DNA from: Pseudonocardia oroxyli
GTDB taxonomy: Bacteria; Actinomycetota; Actinomycetes; Mycobacteriales; Pseudonocardiaceae
Assembly (NCBI RefSeq): GCF_900102195.1
Contig: NZ_FNBE01000023.1
Span: 1-37,133 of the forward strand
DNA length: 37,133 nt
Reading direction: 5' to 3'
Position numbers and translations under genes: made by a program. Of this stretch, positions 33,108 through 37,133 are shown piece after piece (the stretch's first letter is position 1; each line of letters starts with the position of its first letter). The notes beneath the pieces are model-generated. The model ran no database searches. It was not told the origin of the DNA and saw only the letters and a list, made by a program, of their open reading frames with translations.

Positions 33108-33499
33108 GCGACCTCGTCGCGGGCACATTGTCCAGCGCCGGCTGGACGACCTGGGCCTCCACACTGGACCTGCTCGGCGCCGACTCCTGCCTATGGACCG
33201 ATCTCCGCGGGGCTCACCACGGGCCCGCCCCGGCCGAGCGCCCCATCGGCACCCACCTCTGGGCGTGGCGACCCGGCCGGTGGGTCCGTGTGCGGATCGA
33301 CGGGGACCGGGTGCTCAGCACGGTGCTCACCGAGGGCCTGGCCGAGGCGGGCGAGCCGGTCACCGGCGAGATCGCCGACGGTGTGCCCTGGGGTGCGGAC
33401 GAGCGCGCCGCCGCGTGGCACCTGCCCGTCGTGCTGCTGGTCACCGAGGGCCAGGCGCCGCTGACCTTCGCCCGAGTCTCGACGACCACCCAGGAGTGA
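33104..33499 (+). CDS. Unknown CRISPR-associated small protein (Csx19-like?)
   Basis: A 131-residue protein inside the operon, coupled to the previous gene by a GTGA overlap. It is tryptophan-rich (GWTTWASTLDLLG, HLWAWRPGRWVRVRIDGDRV) and predicted beta-rich, without RAMP glycine loop, cysteines forming a zinc site, or membrane segment. In subtype III-D operons this place is often taken by Csx19, a small protein of similar length and tryptophan content, which makes that the first guess. It does not look like the all-helical Cas11 small subunit. A novel or very divergent subunit is equally possible. Confidence 0.7.
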   Translation: MSDLVAGTLSSAGWTTWASTLDLLGADSCLWTDLRGAHHGPAPAERPIGTHLWAWRPGRWVRVRIDGDRVLSTVLTEGLAEAGEPVTGEIADGVPWGADERAAAWHLPVVLLVTEGQAPLTFARVSTTTQE

Positions 33500-33501
33500 C
33501 G

Positions 33502-34245
33502 ATGCCCGCGATCATCGAGCTGCTCGTCGACGCGACCGACTCGCTCGACGTCTACCCGGCCCGTCTCCACGGCGCGGCCTGCGCTGTCCTCGGGCACCCC
33601 GCCCCAGGGCGTCCGCCTGCGTTCGCCGTCCGGCCTCCGGCCGCGACGGGAGACGGTTACGCCGTCTGGCGGCTCGGCTGGCTCGCCGCTGACACCTCGC
33701 CGCCGCTCCCGGATGCGGTGCGTTTCGGGGATCGCGCGCATCGCGTCGTCGCCTCCGACGTCGCTTCGACAGAGTTCGGCGAGCTTGCCGGCCGTGCTCC
33801 GGTGCGTCGGGCCCGGATCGAGGTCGTCAGCCCGTTGTACTTCTCCCGCGGCGACCGCGACCTGGCGCTCCCCGAACCCGAGCTGATGGTGCAGTCACTG
33901 CTCAACCGATGGGAGCGGTTCGCCCCCGCCGCCTTCTCGGTCCCACCCGCCCTCCGCGCCGACCTGCTGTCGTCGGTCTACCTCGTCGAGATGGACGGCC
34001 ACACGGTCAGTGCGCCCGTCGGCAAGGTGACGATGCAGACCGGCTACCTCGGGAGCGTCGTGCTGGGGCTGAACCGGAAGGCGGACACCGAGGTCGCCCG
34101 GCTCTTCGCCGCGCTCCTCGGGTTCGCCGAGATCGCCGGCATCGGCGCGCAGACCGGCCACGGGTTCGGTGCCGTGGACGTTGAACCCGTCGAACTCCCG
34201 CCCGTTCGGCACACCGGACGAGGGCGCCGGGTCGCCGCCCGCTGA
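33502..34245 (+). CDS. cas6: Cas6 crRNA-processing endonuclease
   Basis: A 247-residue Cas6-like protein with two ferredoxin-like halves. The N-terminal half starts IIELLVDATDSLDVYPARLH, with a histidine that could serve as the catalytic base. ARIEVVSPLYFSR marks the central strand, LMVQSLLNRWERFAP follows, and the C-terminal glycine-rich loop reads IAGIGAQTGHGFGAVDVEP, the usual end of the family. It should cut the CRISPR repeat RNA to release crRNA 5' handles. CAGGAG lies five bases before the ATG. Its stop overlaps the start of the next gene (TGATG). Confidence 0.85.
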   Translation: MPAIIELLVDATDSLDVYPARLHGAACAVLGHPAPGRPPAFAVRPPAATGDGYAVWRLGWLAADTSPPLPDAVRFGDRAHRVVASDVASTEFGELAGRAPVRRARIEVVSPLYFSRGDRDLALPEPELMVQSLLNRWERFAPAAFSVPPALRADLLSSVYLVEMDGHTVSAPVGKVTMQTGYLGSVVLGLNRKADTEVARLFAALLGFAEIAGIGAQTGHGFGAVDVEPVELPPVRHTGRGRRVAAR

Positions 34246-34976
34246 TGAGCAGCCTGCGGAGGTTGCTGACCGGGGCGAGTGCCTACCTGGGCAGCGTCTT
34301 CGTGGGCGTGCTGTTCGCGCCGGTGCTGCCCGACGTCGCGGTGGACCTGTTCGGCAACGACGACTGGCGCGACCCGCTGCTGCGTCTGGCCGCGGTGGTG
34401 CTCGTGCTCATCGCGTGCGTGGCGCTCTACCGGTTCCAGATCGTCCGAGCCGCTCGACGGGCGGCCCGGATCGGGCTGGCGCTCGAAGGCCTGGAGCAGC
34501 GCGAGGTCCTCGTGATCCCGGTGGGTCACCGCTCCGGCTACACCGCGCGGGCGGTGCGCACGGGGCAGCGGACCAGTACGGAGTGGCTCGTCGACTCGTG
34601 TCGACCGGCGGTGCTGGTAGCAGTCGGGACGCCCCAGGTCACCGTGATGAGAGCGGCGCTGCGGGAGGGGCTCGAAGCCGACGGCGTGGCCGTCGAGTGG
34701 GTCGAGCTGAGTGACGGCGGGGATCCGGAGGTGGCGGTGGCGGAGGCGCAGAGCCTCGTCGTCGGCCTCCTGGAGCGGCGCGGATGGCGCGATCGCCCGA
34801 GCTATGTCGACACCACCGGAGGAACCGTGGCGATGTCCTTCGCAATGCTCCGGGTCGGCGCCCTGCTGGCCACGACCTGTGTGTACGTGGCCTCGGAGAT
34901 CCGCAACCGCGAGGTCGTCCCGGGCAGCCAGCGGGCCCGTGCGTTCGACCCGATCCTGCTGACCCCGGGGCAGTGA
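34245..34976 (+). CDS. Two-TM protein with CARF-like domain
   Basis: A 243-residue protein. Two hydrophobic helices, about 13-29 (YLGSVFVGVLFAPVLP) and 46-63 (LRLAAVVLVLIACVALY), are followed by a basic segment (RAARRAARIG) that would face the cytosol. The rest (85-243) looks like a Rossmann-type CARF domain: REVLVIPVGHRSGYT as first strand, AVLVAVGTP, and DTTGGTVAMSFAMLRVGALL at 189-208, matching the D-x-T-G-G-T-x-x-M-S signature of CARF sensors. No HEPN, nuclease or other effector motif is seen. In the same operon as a GGDD-bearing Cas10, it would sense cyclic oligoadenylate at the membrane. Start ATG overlaps the cas6 stop. The CARF call rests on one strong motif. Confidence 0.75.
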   Translation: MSSLRRLLTGASAYLGSVFVGVLFAPVLPDVAVDLFGNDDWRDPLLRLAAVVLVLIACVALYRFQIVRAARRAARIGLALEGLEQREVLVIPVGHRSGYTARAVRTGQRTSTEWLVDSCRPAVLVAVGTPQVTVMRAALREGLEADGVAVEWVELSDGGDPEVAVAEAQSLVVGLLERRGWRDRPSYVDTTGGTVAMSFAMLRVGALLATTCVYVASEIRNREVVPGSQRARAFDPILLTPGQ

Positions 34977-34980
34977 CGGC

Positions 34981-36851
34981 GTGGGGCAGATCTTCGCGCG
35001 AGCCTTCACCGAGCAGTCCCTCCTGCGAGCCTGGGGTGCGGTTCGTGCGTCGGCGCTCGACGACGGCGAGCCGGATCGCGAGGTCGACCTCTTCGAGCGC
35101 CGCGCCGCCGGCCGGATCGTCGAGCTCGCCGAGCAGCTCGCGGCGGGAACCTGGCGCGCGGATCCCGTTCGTCGCGTCGACATCCCCAAGCCGTCAGGGG
35201 GTGTGCGGCGTCTGGGTATCCCACCGCTCGCCGACCGTGTCGTCGAGCGCGCCCTGCTCGACGAGCTGGACCCGGTCGTCGACCCCGGCCTGCTGCCGTG
35301 GTCGTTCGGCTACCGGCGGGGCCTCGGCCCGAAGGACGCCATCGCCGCGTTGACCGATGCGCGCGACGAGGGCGCGACCTGGGTCGCGCGGTCCGACGTC
35401 CGAGACTTCTTCACCCGGGTTCCGCAGTGGGAGGTGCTGCGGCGCCTGCGCGAGGTGATCGACGACGAACGGGTGATCCACCTGGTCGGGCAGCTGCTGG
35501 ACCGGCCGGTGCAGGGCGGGCGAACCGCGACGCCGGACCGCGGCCTCGGCCTGCACCAGGGGAGTGTGCTCTCGCCGTTGCTGAGCAACCTCTACCTGCA
35601 CGAGTTCGACCGCAGGATGCTGGAGGCCGGGTGGCGGGTCATCCGCTTCGGCGACGACTTCGCGATCCCGGTGGAGTCCGCCGAGAGGGCGAGCGTGCGC
35701 TGGTCAGCGCCGGGACCGAGCTCAGCGACCTGCGGTTGGAGATCAACAGCGGGAAGTCCCACGTGGTGTCGTACGACGAGGGCGTGCGCTTCCTCGGTGC
35801 GACCGTGACCGCGTCGACGCTCAACGCCGCCGAGGCGGTCTCGCACCCGCTGGAGACCACCGTCTACGTCGACCGGCAGGGGTCGCTCATCCGGGTCCGC
35901 GGCGACCGCCTCGTCGTCGTGGACGGAGAGGACGCGCTGCTGCGGCTCAACCTGCGGCGCGTGCGGCAGGTCGTCTGCTACGGCCGTGTCGGGCTGACGA
36001 CGGCATTCCTCCAGCGCGCGGCCGAGCGCGGGATCGAGGTCGTGCTGCTGACCTCGACCGGGCAGATGGGGTCGCGGCTGGTCGGACCGCTCGCGACGGA
36101 CCCCACGACCCGTCGGGCGCAGTACCGGATCGCCGACGACGACAAGGCGTGCCGTGAGCTGGCCGCGCAGTTCGTCGTCGGCAAGATCGACAACATGCGG
36201 GTCACCCTCCTCCGCGCCGGGCGACGGGCGGAGGACGATCTCGCAGCTCAAGGCGCGGACCGACTGCGCGCGTCGGCCGACGCCGCGCTCTCCGCGCAGA
36301 GCCACGACGAGCTGCTCGGCGCCGAGGGAAGCGCGACTCGGGAGTACTTCCAGCACGCCCGGCGCTGGATCGACCCGGCGTACGGCTTCGAGGGGCGGCA
36401 GCGCCGCCCGCCGCCTGATCCTGTCAACGCGATGCTCTCCTACGGCTACACGCTGCTCGTGCAGGAATGCGTGGCGGCGCTGGAGACCGCCGGGCTCGAC
36501 CCGCTCGTCGGATTGCTGCACCGACACCGCTGGGGGCGCCAGTCGCTTGCCCTCGACCTGGTCGAGGAGTTCCGGCCCATGACCGTCGACGTCGTGGTCT
36601 GGCGCTGCATCGCCACCCGCCAGATCCGCCCGGAACAGTTCACCGTCGAGCCCGAGATCGGCGCCCGAATGAGCGCGGACGCCCGCCACGCCTTCCTCGC
36701 CGCCTATGAGCGCAGAATGCTGACCCTCGTCACGCACCCGTCCGCAGGCCGCCGAGTCTCCCTCCGCGTGGGCATGTCCCTGCAGGCCAAGGCGCTCGCC
36801 GCGGCGATCCTCGACCCCGCCAAGGGCTACCGCGCGATGAGGTGGAAGTGA
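34981..36851 (+). pseudogene. cas1: Reverse transcriptase-Cas1 fusion, split by a one-base frameshift
   Basis: Two overlapping frames make one RT-Cas1 protein. From the start at 34981 (residues 1-235) runs a group II intron-type RT: RRVDIPKPSGGVRRLGIPPL, RSDVRDFFTRVPQW with Asp139, LHQGSVLSPLLSNLYLHEFD and RFGDDFAIP with Asp225-Asp226. At 35683-35689 the frame is lost (GCC-GAG-AGG where GAG-GAG-GGC is expected). The other frame continues EGERALVSAGTELSDLRLEI and LGATVTAS into Cas1, with catalytic Glu (AEGSATREYF, codon 36324), His (LLHRHRWG, codon 36519) and Asp (LALDLVEEFRP, codon 36555). One added base gives a 623-residue fusion. Spacer uptake from RNA is the known role of such fusions. No cas2 follows. 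Confidence 0.88.
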
Positions 36852-37096
36852 CACAGGTCACTCCGCTCGCCGTGCAGACCTTATCCGCGCAGGTCAGGCC
36901 ACTGATGATCATGCGTGAACAGATCCACTTCTCGGGGCCCAAAACCAGTGAGGTCCTCGCAACTGCTGTCGGTGCAGCTCAGGGGCCTGTCGGGCTCGGC
37001 TATCGACGCGTCGAAGATCGATCTGAGGAGTGCGGCGGGGAGGTGCTCGCAACGATCTTCATCGCCGCTGGTCAGGCTGCCCTCTCGACGGGTAGG
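36852..37096 (+). other. Probable CRISPR leader region
   Basis: These 245 bases between the cas1 stop and the repeat-like sequence at the window end contain no convincing gene; in particular no cas2-like frame is visible. The position, directly after cas1 and before a repeat, is that of a CRISPR leader. Two short GCTCGCAAC/CCTCGCAAC matches end at 36963 and 37053 but are not repeat copies. Confidence 0.4.
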
Positions 37097-37133
37097 GTCG
37101 CAAGCGATAGCCCGCTCAATAGGGCATAGCAAC
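37097..37133 (+). CRISPR. Candidate first CRISPR repeat (single copy at window edge)
   Basis: The last 37 bases begin GTCGCAAGCG and end GGGCATAGCAAC. Length, the GTCGC start, the GCAAC end and an internal TAGCCC...GGGC partial palindrome are typical of type III repeats, and the place behind cas1 and a leader-like gap is right. Only one copy is visible, so this is a prediction. Confidence 0.45.

Noticed and set aside
36963..37053. CTCGCAAC-like matches considered as extra repeat copies
   Set aside because: Only 6-8 bases agree with the terminal 37-mer and the spacing is irregular.
36842..37129. 95-codon plus-strand frame after cas1, considered as cas2
   Set aside because: No Cas2 start strand or aspartate motif, and it runs into the repeat-like sequence; better seen as leader.

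Overview
The window is high-GC DNA with GC-rich third codon positions, many GTG starts and 4-bp ATGA/GTGA gene overlaps. A mycofactocin-type SDR, an Rv3235-like protein and an AcoR-type activator without a GAFTGA motif all point to an actinobacterium. Pseudonocardia or a close relative is my best guess from the protein repertoire; nothing in the window proves the genus.

Region 1 (1-9,032) is a patchwork of working and broken genes. It holds the end of an IS5-type transposase, a PucR-like remnant, an acyl-CoA synthetase (PrpE type), a decayed MHS-type MFS transporter, a leftward set (LuxR-type HTH protein, 3-hydroxybutyrate dehydrogenase-like SDR, Dabb protein), a MoxR ATPase fragment joined in frame to the tail of an SDR, and a leftward pair of flavin reductase and RibBA-like protein. 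An SMP-30 lactonase-family gene lies behind a strong hairpin. Region 2 (9,033-21,112) is a catabolic cluster. It has two luciferase-like flavin-dependent monooxygenases, an AcoR-like activator, a mycofactocin-type SDR, an AraC regulator and a tightly overlapping rightward operon: LLM oxygenase, MhpB-like extradiol dioxygenase, dienelactone hydrolase, MhpC-like hydrolase, MhpD-like hydratase and DmpH-like decarboxylase. The likely logic is that flavin reductase and RibBA support reduced-flavin supply, the LLM enzymes hydroxylate a substrate, and a meta-cleavage pathway opens and trims the ring. Four copies of a 17-bp imperfect palindrome (pattern TGTAGCR-N3-YGCKACR) sit upstream of several of these units and look like operators of one regulator.

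Region 3 (21,113-25,744) holds an Rv3235-like gene, a small hypothetical gene, a GntR-HD fusion and a run of damaged genes: an ORF with no start, a DNA-methyltransferase N-terminal remnant and a DUF6308 gene with a one-base frameshift. It resembles an eroding defence island.

Region 4 (26,032-37,133) is a compact rightward type III CRISPR-Cas operon of III-D-like composition. It encodes a TIGR03986-type RAMP protein, a short Cas10 without an HD domain but with a GGDD palm motif, a Csm3-like Cas7, a Csx10-like RAMP, a tandem RAMP fusion, a 131-residue unknown, Cas6, a two-TM protein with a CARF-like domain, and a reverse transcriptase-Cas1 fusion split by a single-base frameshift. No cas2 is visible. 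The last 37 bases look like the first unit of a CRISPR array that would lie just past the window edge. The membrane-anchored CARF-like protein in the same operon as a GGDD-bearing Cas10 and an RT-Cas1 is the most novel-looking part of the window.
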